From Geofilum rubicundum JCM 15548 (GTDB lineage Bacteria > Bacteroidota > Bacteroidia > Bacteroidales > Marinilabiliaceae), in NCBI RefSeq assembly GCF_000974365.1, contig NZ_BAZW01000006.1, positions 115,026 to 179,025 of the forward strand: DNA of 64,000 nucleotides, read 5' to 3'. The notes beneath the pieces are model-generated. The model was not told where the DNA came from, did not search any database, and was given only the letters and a program-made list of their open reading frames with translations. This document shows positions 27,678 to 37,197 of this stretch, one piece after another. The translations under genes and the position numbers were made by a program. Positions within the stretch are counted from its first letter, which is position 1, and each line of letters starts with the position of its first letter.

Positions 27678-29261
27678 ATGAAGAAGGTTATTTTACCCGT
27701 GGCGTTGATGATCGTACTGTTAATAATGGCAGTGCACTTGTTTCATCGTCCGGAATTACCCAATCTGAATCATTTGCAACTGCAGCAGCAATTTTCTGTG
27801 AAGCCGGTCGCTTCTGTGGATCATACCCAATTTGAGCAGTTGCAGAAAGATTTTGCCACCCCTCAGGATGTGACCGAGGCTTGTATCGATTGTCACAATG
27901 AGCGGCACAAGGAGGTGATGGCTTCCAGTCACTGGAACTGGGAACGGATATCCTACGTGGAAGGGCGCGGTATCGAGCGAATGGGAAAACAAAATGTCAT
28001 CAATAACTTTTGTATTGGTACCAGTTCCAATCAGCAGTCCTGTTCCAAATGTCACATTGGATTTGGGATGTCTAACGATTTGTTTGATTTTAATAACGCC
28101 CGTAACGTGGACTGTATGGTCTGTCACGATCACAGCGAGGCTTATATAAAAGGAACTTCAGCGGCCGGGTACCCCGACCGGTCGGTCAACCTCTCACAAG
28201 TGGCCCAAAGTGTGGGTCGCCCGGGCAATATCAACTGTGGCGCCTGTCACTTTTCCGGCGGGGGTGGCAACAATGTCAAACATGGCGATCTGGAAATGGC
28301 TTTGTTGGAGGCCGACCGGTCGGTGGATGTGCACATGGCGGCCAATGGCATCAATATGACCTGTGTGGATTGCCATGAGGCGGAGAACCATAAAATGAAG
28401 GGCACCCTTTACTCTGTGTCTTCCACCCATGTAAGTCGGCTCTCCTGCGATGATTGCCACAGCTCAACACCACACAACGATCGTATGCTGGATGTGCATA
28501 CGGGGAAAGTGGCTTGCCAAACCTGCCACATTCCGGAATATGCCAAAGTGAATGCCACCAAAATGGCCTGGCGGTGGTCAGAGGCCGGACATCTGAAAGA
28601 CGGAGAGCCTTACGCTATAATGGACTCCATGGGGCGGGAGGTTTATCTTTCCATAAAGGGGTCTTTTGAGTGGGCCACCAATGTGGAGCCCGAGTATGTC
28701 TGGTTCAACGGACATGCCACGCATTATGTTCTGGGCGATGAGGTGGATACCATTCCTTTGCAGGTGAACAGATTATTAGGTTCAGCTACCGATCGGGAAT
28801 CGAAAATCTATCCGGTGAAAGTCCACCGGGGTGATCAGATTTATGACCCCAATACCAAAATGCTCATACAGCCCAAACTTTGGAGCGATGCCAAAGGCGA
28901 CAGTGCTTTTTGGCAGGATTTGGACTGGCACGAGGCGGCGACCGCCGGCATGCAGGAAGTCGGCCTGCCCTACAGTGGCGAATACGCGTTTATCCCTACC
29001 GAAATGTACTGGCCGGTTAATCACATGGTATCTACCAAAGATGAATCCCTTTCCTGTGCCGACTGCCACACAAGAGATAATGGCCGGCTGGCCGGTTTAA
29101 ATGATTTTTATTTGCCGGGACGTGACCGGCACGCAGGTATTGATATACTTGGAAAATTAATGATTTTTGGTGCTTTGCTCGGGGTTGTTATACACGCCAT
29201 GGCGCGTTTTATAATGGCCATTCGCCATAAAGAAATAGAATCTCAGGATATAAATTATTAA
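27678..29261 (+). CDS. Octaheme c-type cytochrome, tetrathionate-reductase (OTR) family
   Basis: Eight CxxCH heme-binding motifs are present, in order CIDCH, CSKCH, CMVCH, CGACH, CVDCH, CDDCH, CQTCH and CADCH. The stretch CGACHFSGGGGNNVKHGDL is typical of the octaheme tetrathionate reductase family described in Shewanella. An N-terminal signal anchor (VILPVALMIVLLIMAVHLF) and a C-terminal membrane helix (IFGALLGVVIHAMARFIMA) place the heme domain outside the inner membrane. OTR enzymes reduce tetrathionate, and in vitro nitrite and hydroxylamine; the real substrate here is unproven. First gene of a unit with a membrane cytochrome b (9 bases on) and two YeeE/YedE transporters, which favours a sulfur oxyanion. 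Confidence 0.9.
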   Translation: MKKVILPVALMIVLLIMAVHLFHRPELPNLNHLQLQQQFSVKPVASVDHTQFEQLQKDFATPQDVTEACIDCHNERHKEVMASSHWNWERISYVEGRGIERMGKQNVINNFCIGTSSNQQSCSKCHIGFGMSNDLFDFNNARNVDCMVCHDHSEAYIKGTSAAGYPDRSVNLSQVAQSVGRPGNINCGACHFSGGGGNNVKHGDLEMALLEADRSVDVHMAANGINMTCVDCHEAENHKMKGTLYSVSSTHVSRLSCDDCHSSTPHNDRMLDVHTGKVACQTCHIPEYAKVNATKMAWRWSEAGHLKDGEPYAIMDSMGREVYLSIKGSFEWATNVEPEYVWFNGHATHYVLGDEVDTIPLQVNRLLGSATDRESKIYPVKVHRGDQIYDPNTKMLIQPKLWSDAKGDSAFWQDLDWHEAATAGMQEVGLPYSGEYAFIPTEMYWPVNHMVSTKDESLSCADCHTRDNGRLAGLNDFYLPGRDRHAGIDILGKLMIFGALLGVVIHAMARFIMAIRHKEIESQDINY

Positions 29262-29270
29262 TTGACGGCT

Positions 29271-29924
29271 ATGCAAAAGGTGTATATTTATAAACAGTTT
29301 GAGCGTTTCTGGCACTGGACCCAGGCCATTTTGATCCTGTTTCTGGCCATGACCGGATTTGAGGTGCATGATTCCATTCATTTGTTCGGCTACGAAAACG
29401 CGGTGGTCTACCACCGGATAGCTGCCTGGATGCTTTTGGGGCTGATCGTTTTCTCTGTGTTTTGGCATATTACCACCGGCGAGTGGCGACAGTACATCCC
29501 TTCTTTCTCTAAGTTATCGGCCCAAATACATTATTATACGTTTGGGATGTTCAAGGGTGAGCCTCACCCTACGCACAAAACGGCGCGTAACAAACTGAAT
29601 CCCTTGCAAGCAGTGACCTATTTGGGATTTAAACTGGTGATGGCACCTTTGATTGTGGTAACAGGGATGGTCTATATGTTTTACCGGACCATTGATGCCA
29701 ATGATATGGTGGTGGTCAGTGAAATTCCTTTGGAATGGATCGCCTGGCTGCATACTTTTGGTGCTTATCTGCTGTTGATGTTTGTTATTATTCATGTTTA
29801 TATGACCACTACCGGCTCTACGCCATTAACCAATATTAAGGCCATGCTTACGGGCTACGAAGAGCTGGAAGATACCGAAGCGTCTCATTCTGTTATTAAA
29901 AAAGAAGATCCACATGAAGCCTAA
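29271..29924 (+). CDS. Membrane di-heme cytochrome b, electron donor to the octaheme cytochrome
   Basis: 217 residues with four predicted membrane helices and well-placed histidines: FERFWHWTQAILILFLAMTGF, YHRIAAWMLLGLIVFSVFWHI, LVMAPLIVVTGMVYMFY and LHTFGAYLLLMFVIIHVYM. This is the thiosulfate-reductase/formate-dehydrogenase type of cytochrome b, which oxidises menaquinol and hands electrons to a periplasmic multiheme protein. The start is placed at ATG 29271, not the in-frame TTG nine bases upstream. It overlaps the following YeeE gene by 11 bases, so translation is coupled. Confidence 0.88.
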   Translation: MQKVYIYKQFERFWHWTQAILILFLAMTGFEVHDSIHLFGYENAVVYHRIAAWMLLGLIVFSVFWHITTGEWRQYIPSFSKLSAQIHYYTFGMFKGEPHPTHKTARNKLNPLQAVTYLGFKLVMAPLIVVTGMVYMFYRTIDANDMVVVSEIPLEWIAWLHTFGAYLLLMFVIIHVYMTTTGSTPLTNIKAMLTGYEELEDTEASHSVIKKEDPHEA

Positions 29925-30432
29925 TCAATACATGAATCCCTACCTGGCCGGCATCCTGCTGGGCCTGGTGCTGTTAGCAACTGTTTATATAACCGGTCGC
30001 GGACTCGGAGCCAGTGGTGCTGTTAAAAGTGTGGTGGCGACTGGTGTAAAAGCGGCGGCGCCCGACCATTATGAATCGGCCGCCATCTATCAGGATTATG
30101 CTGCCGAGCACCCCGGCGGTACCATGAAGTCCTGGCTCGTGTTTGAGGTCCTCGGCGTCCTCATTGGTGCCTTTATTTCCGGCATCTTGTCAGATCGCAT
30201 TGGCCTTAAACTGGAAAAGGGACCTTCGGTGACCAACAAAACACGCATTCTTACGGCTGTTTTGGGTGGCGCCTTATTTGGTTTTGGCAGTCAGCTGGGC
30301 CGTGGATGCACCAGTGGGTCTGCACTGAGCGGCATGTCGGTCATGTCGCTGGGGGGCATTGTTACGATGATGGCCATATTCGGTGGGGCCTATGCCTTGG
30401 CGTGGTTCTTTCGCCGCCTCTGGTTACGGTAA
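29914..30432 (+). CDS. YeeE/YedE-family sulfur-compound transporter, half 1
   Basis: 172 residues with about four membrane helices and the conserved cysteine motif LFGFGSQLGRGCTSGSALSGMS. In the thiosulfate transporter TsuA/YeeE such cysteines bind and relay thiosulfate. The small size suggests it works as a half-transporter with the next gene. It overlaps the cytochrome b gene by 11 bases. Role by family and context: uptake or export of thiosulfate or a related sulfur compound linked to the octaheme enzyme. Confidence 0.85.
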   Translation: MKPNQYMNPYLAGILLGLVLLATVYITGRGLGASGAVKSVVATGVKAAAPDHYESAAIYQDYAAEHPGGTMKSWLVFEVLGVLIGAFISGILSDRIGLKLEKGPSVTNKTRILTAVLGGALFGFGSQLGRGCTSGSALSGMSVMSLGGIVTMMAIFGGAYALAWFFRRLWLR

Positions 30433-30494
30433 AAGGATCGTATGAAAGACTGAAGAATTAGATGATTTCTTAATGATTGTTTAAATAATGGATT

Positions 30495-31694
30495 ATGGGA
30501 CCTTTAGTGCCGGATATTATCAGCAACGAATTCAATTTTATCATTGCCTTGATCATGGGCATTGGCTTTGGTTTTGCCCTGGAGCAGGCCGGATTTTCAA
30601 GTACCCGTAAATTGGTGGGCTTGTTTTATGGTTATGATTTTACCGTGTTGAAGGTGTTCTTCACTGCAGGGGCTACGGCCATGATTGGGATATTGTTATT
30701 GGGCCATTTAGGCTTACTCAATTTAGAGTACATCTTTGTGAATCCGTTTTTTGTGCGTTCGGCCATTGTGGGTGGACTCATCATGGGGGCCGGCTTTATT
30801 ATCGGTGGCTTTTGTCCCGGAACCAGCGTCTGTGCGGCCGCCATTGGTAAGGTGGATGCCATGGCCTTTCTTTTTGGTTCAGCCATCGGCGTCTTTGCAT
30901 TTATGGAAGCTTTTCCCTGGCTGGAAGCTTTTTATTTGGCCGACAATCAGGGCGCCGTTCTTATTTTTGAATCCCTGGGAATGTCCCGTAATATGTGGGC
31001 CCTGGTATTGACCATTATTGCCATAACGGCCTTTTTGGCTACCTCCTGGATCCAGAGTAAAGTCACCGGTGAAAAAAATGAATGGGCCAAAGTCAGCAGG
31101 TCCAAACTGGCCGGTTATATAGCCATTCCTTTGGCAGTGGTTCTGATGGTGATGATCACCCCTTCCAGAGATGAATATGTCATGGCTCAATTGGAGGAGC
31201 GGGCGGCCTCCGGCGAGTGTCAGCCCAGCATTATTGATGCCGATAAGCTGGCCTATGAATTGATCAACAGCTATTTTGAATACAACATCATTGATGTACG
31301 CACCAAAGCGGAATATGACTCTTTCCATATTGCCACCGCCATTAATATTCCTTTGGACAATCTGGCCGAACTGGCGTATCGGCCTTTGTTCCGTCAGCGG
31401 GTGAAGACCAATGTGTTTTACGCCAGCGATTTTGAAGATGCCAAACGGGCTTGTCTGTTGGCCCGCTTTCATGGAGATGACAGTGGTTTGGCCTTGCAGG
31501 AAACGGCAGAAACTTTTCAGGACTTGTTTTTCTTTCCGGATGAAATGCCGGAAGCGCCTACCAGGCATCAATTGACGGTACGGACTTTTCGGGAGGAGGC
31601 TGCCCGTAAAATGGAGGAAATTCAGGCGGCTGTTTCTGCCATGTCTCAGCCCATTCAGAAAAAAGTGCGTGTGGTTCAGGGTGGATGCAGCTAA
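30495..31694 (+). CDS. YeeE/YedE-family transporter fused to a rhodanese-like domain
   Basis: The N-terminal ~215 residues are a YeeE/YedE membrane domain with FALEQAGFSSTRKLVGLFYG and the cysteine motif FIIGGFCPGTSVCAAAIGKVDA. The C-terminal part (about 245-330) looks like a rhodanese fold (YNIIDVRTKAEYDSFHIATAINIPLDNL). The position of the rhodanese catalytic Cys reads NVFYASDFEDA, so the sulfur-carrying Cys appears to be missing. A tail with Cys near the end (QGGCS) follows. It may bind but not transfer sulfur, or hold the half-1 transporter. The stop overlaps the convergent MFS gene by 4 bases. Confidence 0.85.
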   Translation: MGPLVPDIISNEFNFIIALIMGIGFGFALEQAGFSSTRKLVGLFYGYDFTVLKVFFTAGATAMIGILLLGHLGLLNLEYIFVNPFFVRSAIVGGLIMGAGFIIGGFCPGTSVCAAAIGKVDAMAFLFGSAIGVFAFMEAFPWLEAFYLADNQGAVLIFESLGMSRNMWALVLTIIAITAFLATSWIQSKVTGEKNEWAKVSRSKLAGYIAIPLAVVLMVMITPSRDEYVMAQLEERAASGECQPSIIDADKLAYELINSYFEYNIIDVRTKAEYDSFHIATAINIPLDNLAELAYRPLFRQRVKTNVFYASDFEDAKRACLLARFHGDDSGLALQETAETFQDLFFFPDEMPEAPTRHQLTVRTFREEAARKMEEIQAAVSAMSQPIQKKVRVVQGGCS

Positions 31695-33066
31695 CGACGC
31701 TGAATGTTGCCGCGGTAGTAGGAAAATCCAATACCGATGAAGGCGATGGCGGCAAAGGCGACAAAAGTCCATTTTAGACTGGACATAAACAGATCGTCGG
31801 CCACCTGAGATATTTGGGTCTGACCAATGTAGAGGGCAAAGAACAGGGTGACAATGGTCATGCTCACCATTTGGCCCACCACCCGCATGGTGGCGGAAAC
31901 GCCTGAGGCGATTCCGTATTGGTGTTTTTCAACGCTGCTCATGATGGTGTTCATATTGGGAGAGGAGAAGAGGGCGAATCCGGTGCCTACCAGTATCAGA
32001 TTCAGAATAATGGGGGTGTTCGGGGTGTTTTCACGCAGAAAGGCAAAGAGCAACAGGCCAATGGCAGTCAGTGCCATTCCGGTAGTTGCGATGAATCTGG
32101 GTTGAATTTTGTCCGACATTTTTCCTGTCAGGGGCGACAAAAGGGCCATCATCAAGGGTTGAAACAATAGAATGGTGCCGGCCTCTTGTGGACTTAGACT
32201 TTTTATTTTCTGAAGGTAGAGGCTCAGCAGAAATACAATGGCAAAGGTGGCGCTGTAATTGATCAAGGCCGCTATATTGGAAAAGGCAAACAATTTATTG
32301 CGGGCAAAAAGTGACAGATCGATGACCGGAAAACGGACTTTCTTCTCTATCCGGATAAAAAGGGCGAGTAACAGTAAGCCGGTCCCCAACAGCATCCAGC
32401 CACTTTGGTCGGGTATTTGAGCCGAGCCAATAACCATGGCCATCAACGCCAAAGCATAAACGAAGGAGCCGGTCAGATTGATTTTCCGGGGTTGGTTGGT
32501 TGGGGTATCTTTTCCCAGAAACAGAAAGGCGACCACTGAGGCGGCCAGTCCAAAGAGAGCAGAAACAATGAATATCGAGCGCCATCCCAATTGCTGCGTC
32601 AGGATGCCCCCGGCAAAGGGTCCCACGGCCAAACCCGTATAAACGGAGGCCACTGTTATTCCCAGTACTTTCCCGCGTTCCTTTGGTAAGAATTCAGAGA
32701 CCAGAATGGCCGGTCCGGTGGTCATGGTCATGGCCCCTCCAATCCCCTGTAGCAGGCGAAAAGCAATAAGAAGTAGCCGGAAGGGGCAAATCCGCAAGCG
32801 AGGGTGGTCAGGGAAAAGATGAACAGACCGATGCGAAATATTTTTTTGATACCTGTTAAGTCCGCCCAACGCCCCATTGGTAAAAGCAGGATGGCCGAAG
32901 AGAGCAAATAGGTGGTGATGATCCAGCTGAGTAATACGGCATTCATGCTGAAAGCCTGCTCAATGGCCGGAAGCGCTATGTTGACCGAGGAGATGAGAAA
33001 GGGGTTTAAGAAGGAGGTAAGGACGACTGTGCTTAGAATTGATTTTTGTTGGCGGTTCCATTTCAT
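31691..33066 (-). CDS. MFS exporter, DHA2 (EmrB/QacA)-like, frameshifted here
   Basis: Multi-helix major-facilitator transporter. The start is at 33066 (MKWNRQQKSILSTVVLTSF), just after hydF. Signature pieces: PLGRW-type loop PMGRWADLTGIKKIFRIG, then RLLQGIGGAMTMTTGPAILV (motif C region) and PKERGKVLGITV. The frame breaks near 32776: FAPSGYFL continues as IAFRLLQGIGG when one base is added. Repaired length ~458 residues. Probably a proton-driven drug or metabolite exporter; substrate unknown. Immediately downstream of hydF (4 bases), so part of the same leftward transcript. Confidence 0.85.
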
Positions 33067-33070
33067 AATA

Positions 33071-34264
33071 CTATCGCTTTTCAAAAGGCTGCATGGCTCT
33101 CTCGTAAATGCCGTGCATCCAGGCAATGGCCATGCCATAGTTGGTAACCGGAATGCCTGCATCAATGGCCGGTTGGAGTCGGTTGTGCAATTGCTTGCGG
33201 GTGATCATGCATCCACCACACTGGATAATCAGGGCATAGTCCGTGATGGGTCGGCTAATATGATCAAGCCCCGCTACCACATCCCACTCCACAGGTGCAT
33301 GAATGTATTTTTGAATCCATCGGGGGAGCTTAACCCGTCCGATGTCTTCACAGGTAGAATGATGGGTGCACGACTCCAGAATCAGTATCCGGTCACCTTT
33401 TTTTAAAGTCCCCAGTCGGGGAGTCCCTGCCCTGTAAGCTTCAAAATTACCTTTATGCCGGGCCAAAAGAATGCTGAAACCTGTCAGCATGACCTCCTTG
33501 GGCACCATCCGGTTCGCCTTTTCAAAGATCTGACTATCCGTAATGGCTATTTTGGGGAGCTGGCTGGTGGTGGACAGGTAAAGGGCCAGTTCACTCTCCT
33601 TGAGTACAATGTTTATGGCGTGGTTGTCCAGCACATCACGAATGGTCTGTACCTGAGGTAAAATCATGCGTCCCTCCGGTGCTTCGGTATCAACAGGTGT
33701 AATGAGTAAAACCTGATCGCCGGGTTCAATGATTCCGGCTAATAATGAGGTGTTTGTATAGGCTGTTGGCGGTATGGCGGACTGAATGGCCCGGGTGATG
33801 TCATCGACCTGTTCACCCATTCTGTATGCGAGAAAAGCCTTTGCGCCGGCCAACTGGTATTGTTGCTTAACGCTTTCTGTGGCCGTTTGCAGATCGCTTT
33901 TGCCATGGATGACCATGAAAGGCACGTCCTTCTGTCTGAAATGTTCAATGAGCTGATGTTCCCACTGGTCAAAAGAATTGTTAATAATAATCAGGATGGC
34001 CAGATCAATCTGGTCGAGCACCCGCAGGCTTTTGGCAATGCGTTTTTCACCCAATTCACCCGAATCATCAATGCCTGCCGTGTCAATAAGAATGGCGGGT
34101 CCAACCCCTTTTATTTCGATGGATTTTTTAACCGGATCGGTGGTGGTGCCGGCAACCGGACTGGTAATGGCGATGTCCTGCCCGGTTATGGCGTTGATGA
34201 GGGTGCTTTTTCCGTTATTTCGTTTGCCAAAAAAGCCAATATGGGGTTTCTTGTCTCGTGCCAT
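33071..34264 (-). CDS. hydF: [FeFe]-hydrogenase H-cluster maturation GTPase HydF
   Basis: Scaffold on which HydE and HydG build the diiron part of the H-cluster before transfer to HydA. The GTPase domain comes first (GFFGKRNNGKSTLINAI P-loop, TTTDP, DTAGIDD). The dimerisation domain is in the middle, and the C-terminal [4Fe-4S] region carries ESCTHHSTCEDIGRVKLP and IIQCGGCM. The cluster ligand pattern is the CTHH plus CxxC of HydF; the residue before CGGC is Gln, where some HydF proteins have His. 397 residues, intact. It implies an [FeFe] hydrogenase elsewhere in the genome. hydE, hydG and hydA are not in the window. Confidence 0.95.
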   Translation of the reverse strand: MARDKKPHIGFFGKRNNGKSTLINAITGQDIAITSPVAGTTTDPVKKSIEIKGVGPAILIDTAGIDDSGELGEKRIAKSLRVLDQIDLAILIIINNSFDQWEHQLIEHFRQKDVPFMVIHGKSDLQTATESVKQQYQLAGAKAFLAYRMGEQVDDITRAIQSAIPPTAYTNTSLLAGIIEPGDQVLLITPVDTEAPEGRMILPQVQTIRDVLDNHAINIVLKESELALYLSTTSQLPKIAITDSQIFEKANRMVPKEVMLTGFSILLARHKGNFEAYRAGTPRLGTLKKGDRILILESCTHHSTCEDIGRVKLPRWIQKYIHAPVEWDVVAGLDHISRPITDYALIIQCGGCMITRKQLHNRLQPAIDAGIPVTNYGMAIAWMHGIYERAMQPFEKR

Positions 34265-34275
34265 AATTTCTGAAG

Positions 34276-34821
34276 TTAGCTTAATACCATCATAAACTCA
34301 CTTTCCAGTACATCTGATTCTTCCAGCGATGGCGTCCATCGCTTCCATTCAATGAGGTATTTTTTTAGCAGCAGAAAATAAGTGAGCGGAAACTCATCAT
34401 TTTGCCACATTTGTGCGTAATTAAGCAAACCCAGATATTTAATCATGCCATCCAGCTCCTTGATAATGGTGAGATAAAACTGTTCCAATTCAAGGGTACC
34501 TGTTATAGCCATGCCTGGGACCTGCTCCCCAAAGGGAGCACTGTTTCGGGTAATGGAAAGCTGAAGGGTTTTACCGTCGTCGGAAGAAAATTCCAGAACA
34601 AAAATACAATCATCGCCGTACCATTCTACGGCGGTGGCATTGATTTCGCCCCATAAGTGGGCAGGCTCTTGCACAAACGACACCATGGCTTTAAGCAAAT
34701 CCCCCAAGGGATTGCTGGCATTGGTGACTTCGAAGGGTAGGTTTTTGTTATTTAATTCAAAGTACCCCTTAACTTTTCCTGTTTCGGAGAGCTTGTATTT
34801 GAACCTGAATTCGTTCGCCAT
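34276..34821 (-). CDS. Uncharacterised soluble protein upstream of hydF
   Basis: 181 residues, no signal peptide, no membrane helix. Not recognised. The sequence is acidic with alternating beta strands (FRFKYKLSETGKVKGYFELNN, WYGDDCIFVLEFSSDDGKTLQLSI) and a helical C-terminus (YFLLLKKYLIEWKRW). It lies 11 bases before hydF on the same strand and is probably co-transcribed. A role in hydrogenase maturation is only guilt by association. Confidence 0.7.
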   Translation of the reverse strand: MANEFRFKYKLSETGKVKGYFELNNKNLPFEVTNASNPLGDLLKAMVSFVQEPAHLWGEINATAVEWYGDDCIFVLEFSSDDGKTLQLSITRNSAPFGEQVPGMAITGTLELEQFYLTIIKELDGMIKYLGLLNYAQMWQNDEFPLTYFLLLKKYLIEWKRWTPSLEESDVLESEFMMVLS

Positions 34822-34925
34822 TGAATAAGTTAATGGTTTGCAGGGTGAAAGTAGAAAAAAATATGGAATGTTAGAATGGTTTTAGTGGTTTTTATGGTAT
34901 AATTAGCGAATAATAGACAATTTGT

Positions 34926-35906
34926 ATGAGACGATTTTTATGGGTAGTGGGTTTTATGGTCAGCGGGTTGTTTGGAACCTCGTTGTGTGCTCAGCGTTAT
35001 GATGCGAATCCTTCGGCCTTTTTCCTCCCGGATGAAGCCTCTGAGACGGCTAAGATTATGGCCTCCGGCTTTATTTCTACCGGATTGGATGAGTTATCGG
35101 GGGTGTTTACACCGGATTATAAGGAGTTCTATTATACGGTATCGCATAGAAATGAGTTTTCAGCCCTTCTGTATACCCGGTATGAGGGTGGCATCTGGCG
35201 CTATCCCGAGGTCGTTGAATTTTCTGGGCGCTATCCGGATGCCGATCCATTTTTAAGTCCCTGTGGGGAAGTGTTGTATTTTTCCTCTCAACGACCTGCT
35301 GGCGAAAATGATTCCGGAGGGGTATGGAATATTTGGCAGGTGAAGCGGGATGGCGGGGGATGGGGGATCCCAGCCTGCTGGCCATGAATTCTTTGCGTCA
35401 TGAACGCTTTCCAAGTGTTACCCAAAAGGGGGACCTTTATTTTTATGCCGACTACGGGTCGTCGTTGGTGACCTTCGATTTTCAGAAGGCCAATATTTAC
35501 AGAGCAGAAAAGTCGGAAACCGGCTATGTCCTTGCTGAAAAACTGCCCGCAACCGTCAATAGTGCCTATGCCGATTATACGCCTTTAATCGCCCCTGATG
35601 GAAGTTTTCTGATTTTTGCCTCGCGGCGACCCGGGGGCAGGGGACAAAGTGATTTGTATATCAGTTATTGGCAGGAGGATGGCAGCTGGAGCGAAGCGGT
35701 AAATTTGGGAAGTCCCGTTAATTCAACCGACTCGGACCATTATCTTACTGACACCTGACGGGAAATTTCTTTTTTTTAGCAGTGACCGCCGGATTTTATC
35801 ACCAAAACCCGCTGAAGGAGCTACTTACTCCTATTTTAAGCGGGTGGGACTGGGTCCCGGAAATGGCTTTAACGACATCTGGTTCATTCAGGCGCCGCAA
35901 AAATGA
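34926..35906 (+). CDS. Secreted PD40/WD40-like beta-propeller protein, two frame breaks
   Basis: Signal peptide MRRFLWVVGFMVSGLFGTSLCAQ, then PD40-type propeller blades: GVFTPDYKEFYYTVSH, PDADPFLSPCGEVLYFSSQR, PLIAPDGSFLIFASRRPGGRGQSDLYIS and the last blade PDGKFLFFSSDRR. These occur in three frames. A lost G in the run at ~35362-35368 breaks the first frame (TGG-GGG-GAT), and a second break at ~35735-35750 leads into the last 50 codons, ending at 35906 (FNDIWFIQAPQK). Repaired length ~326 residues. Such propellers are periplasmic or surface proteins of unknown partner. Either two sequencing indels or a decaying gene; the second break needs a gain, not a loss, of one base. Confidence 0.75.
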
Positions 35907-35939
35907 CGGGTGTTCAATAAATATTTATGTCTTCACCCT

Positions 35940-37103
35940 TTACCATACCGGTGCTGCATACGCCTTCACTTCTTTCGCAGTAATGGTGTGGTTGCACAGA
36001 ATAATGAGTCGTTCAATCACATTTCGGAACTCCCGGATGTTACCCGTCCAGGATATTTCCTGCAGGGCTTCTATGGCCGAGTCATCAAATTCGCGGCGGG
36101 GCATGCCCAATTCGTCGCTGATCAGATGACTGAAGTGGCTGGTCAACAAAGGAATGTCCTCCTTGCGCTCGTTGAGCGAAGGTACATGAATCAGGATGAC
36201 GCTTAAACGGTGGTAAAGATCTTCCCGAAAATGCCCGGCCTTGATTTCTTCCTGCAGGTTTTTGTTGGTAGCCGCCAAAACACGTACATCGACCTTTATG
36301 TCCTTATCGCTTCCCACCCGGGAAACGATGTTTTCCTGGAGGGCGCGCAGCACTTTGGCCTGTGCCGATAGACTCATGTCGCCAATTTCATCTAAAAAGA
36401 TGGTGCCGCCATGGGCTTGTTCAAATTTCCCCTTGCGTTGTTTGATGGCCGAGGTGAAAGCGCCTTTTTCATGTCCAAACAATTCGCTTTCAATAAGTTC
36501 TGAGGGTATGGCGGCGCAGTTGACTTCTATAAAGGGCTGCTCCGCCCGGTTGCTTTTTTCATGCAGCCAACGGGCCACCAGTTCTTTGCCCGTTCCGTTA
36601 CTACCGGTTATGAGCACACGCGCATCGGTTGGCGCCACCTTCTCTATCATCTCCTTGACCGCCCTGATGGCCGGAGACTCCCCAATCATATCAAAGGTTT
36701 TGCTCACTTTCCGCCGCAAAAATTTGGTCTCCGTGACCAGATCTTTTCGCTCTACCGCGTTTCGGATGGTGACCAATAAGCGGTTCAAATCCAGTGGTTT
36801 CTCTATAAAATCGTACGCCCCTTTTTTAATGGCATCCACCGCCGTGTCAATGTTGCCATGGCCTGATATCATGATGACCGGCGTGTCATTGCTTTTCTCC
36901 ATGATTTTCTGAAGCACTTCAATGCCATCCATATCCGGCATTTTTATGTCACACAGGATGATGTCAAATTTTTCACGGGCAAACAGCTCCAGTCCCTCAG
37001 GTCCGTTTTCGGCCAGGGTCACTACATTGCTTTCGTACTCCAGGATTTCTTTGAGGGTGTTCCTGATACTTTTTTGATCGTCAATTACCAGTATTTTGGA
37101 CAT
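35940..37103 (-). CDS. Sigma-54-dependent response regulator without a DNA-binding domain
   Basis: The N-terminal receiver domain has the phospho-acceptor Asp in FDIILCDIKMPDMDG (about residue 52) and Lys in FIEKPLDL. The AAA+ domain follows, with Walker A ITGSNGTGKELVARW, FIEVNCAAIPSELIESELFG and Walker B GGTIFLDEIGD. The sigma-54 contact loop reads GAFTSA, not GAFTGA. The protein stops soon after the sensor-2 region (WTGNIREFRNVIERLIIL), with no Fis-type helix-turn-helix; 387 residues against ~450-480 for NtrC. It may act from solution, as FlgR of Helicobacter does. No histidine kinase is adjacent. It converges on the PD40 gene. Confidence 0.9.
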   Translation of the reverse strand: MSKILVIDDQKSIRNTLKEILEYESNVVTLAENGPEGLELFAREKFDIILCDIKMPDMDGIEVLQKIMEKSNDTPVIMISGHGNIDTAVDAIKKGAYDFIEKPLDLNRLLVTIRNAVERKDLVTETKFLRRKVSKTFDMIGESPAIRAVKEMIEKVAPTDARVLITGSNGTGKELVARWLHEKSNRAEQPFIEVNCAAIPSELIESELFGHEKGAFTSAIKQRKGKFEQAHGGTIFLDEIGDMSLSAQAKVLRALQENIVSRVGSDKDIKVDVRVLAATNKNLQEEIKAGHFREDLYHRLSVILIHVPSLNERKEDIPLLTSHFSHLISDELGMPRREFDDSAIEALQEISWTGNIREFRNVIERLIILCNHTITAKEVKAYAAPVW

Positions 37104-37197
37104 AGTGCAATTTTAATCTGTAGGCAACCTGATTATGGCCGGAAGAAAACGATGAAAGAAAAAAAGGACCATCGTTCACAACCAGACAACAGACCCT

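Noticed and set aside
33071..34264. Der/EngA ribosome GTPase
   Set aside because: Only one GTPase domain, and the C-terminal CTHH and CGGC motifs are those of HydF.
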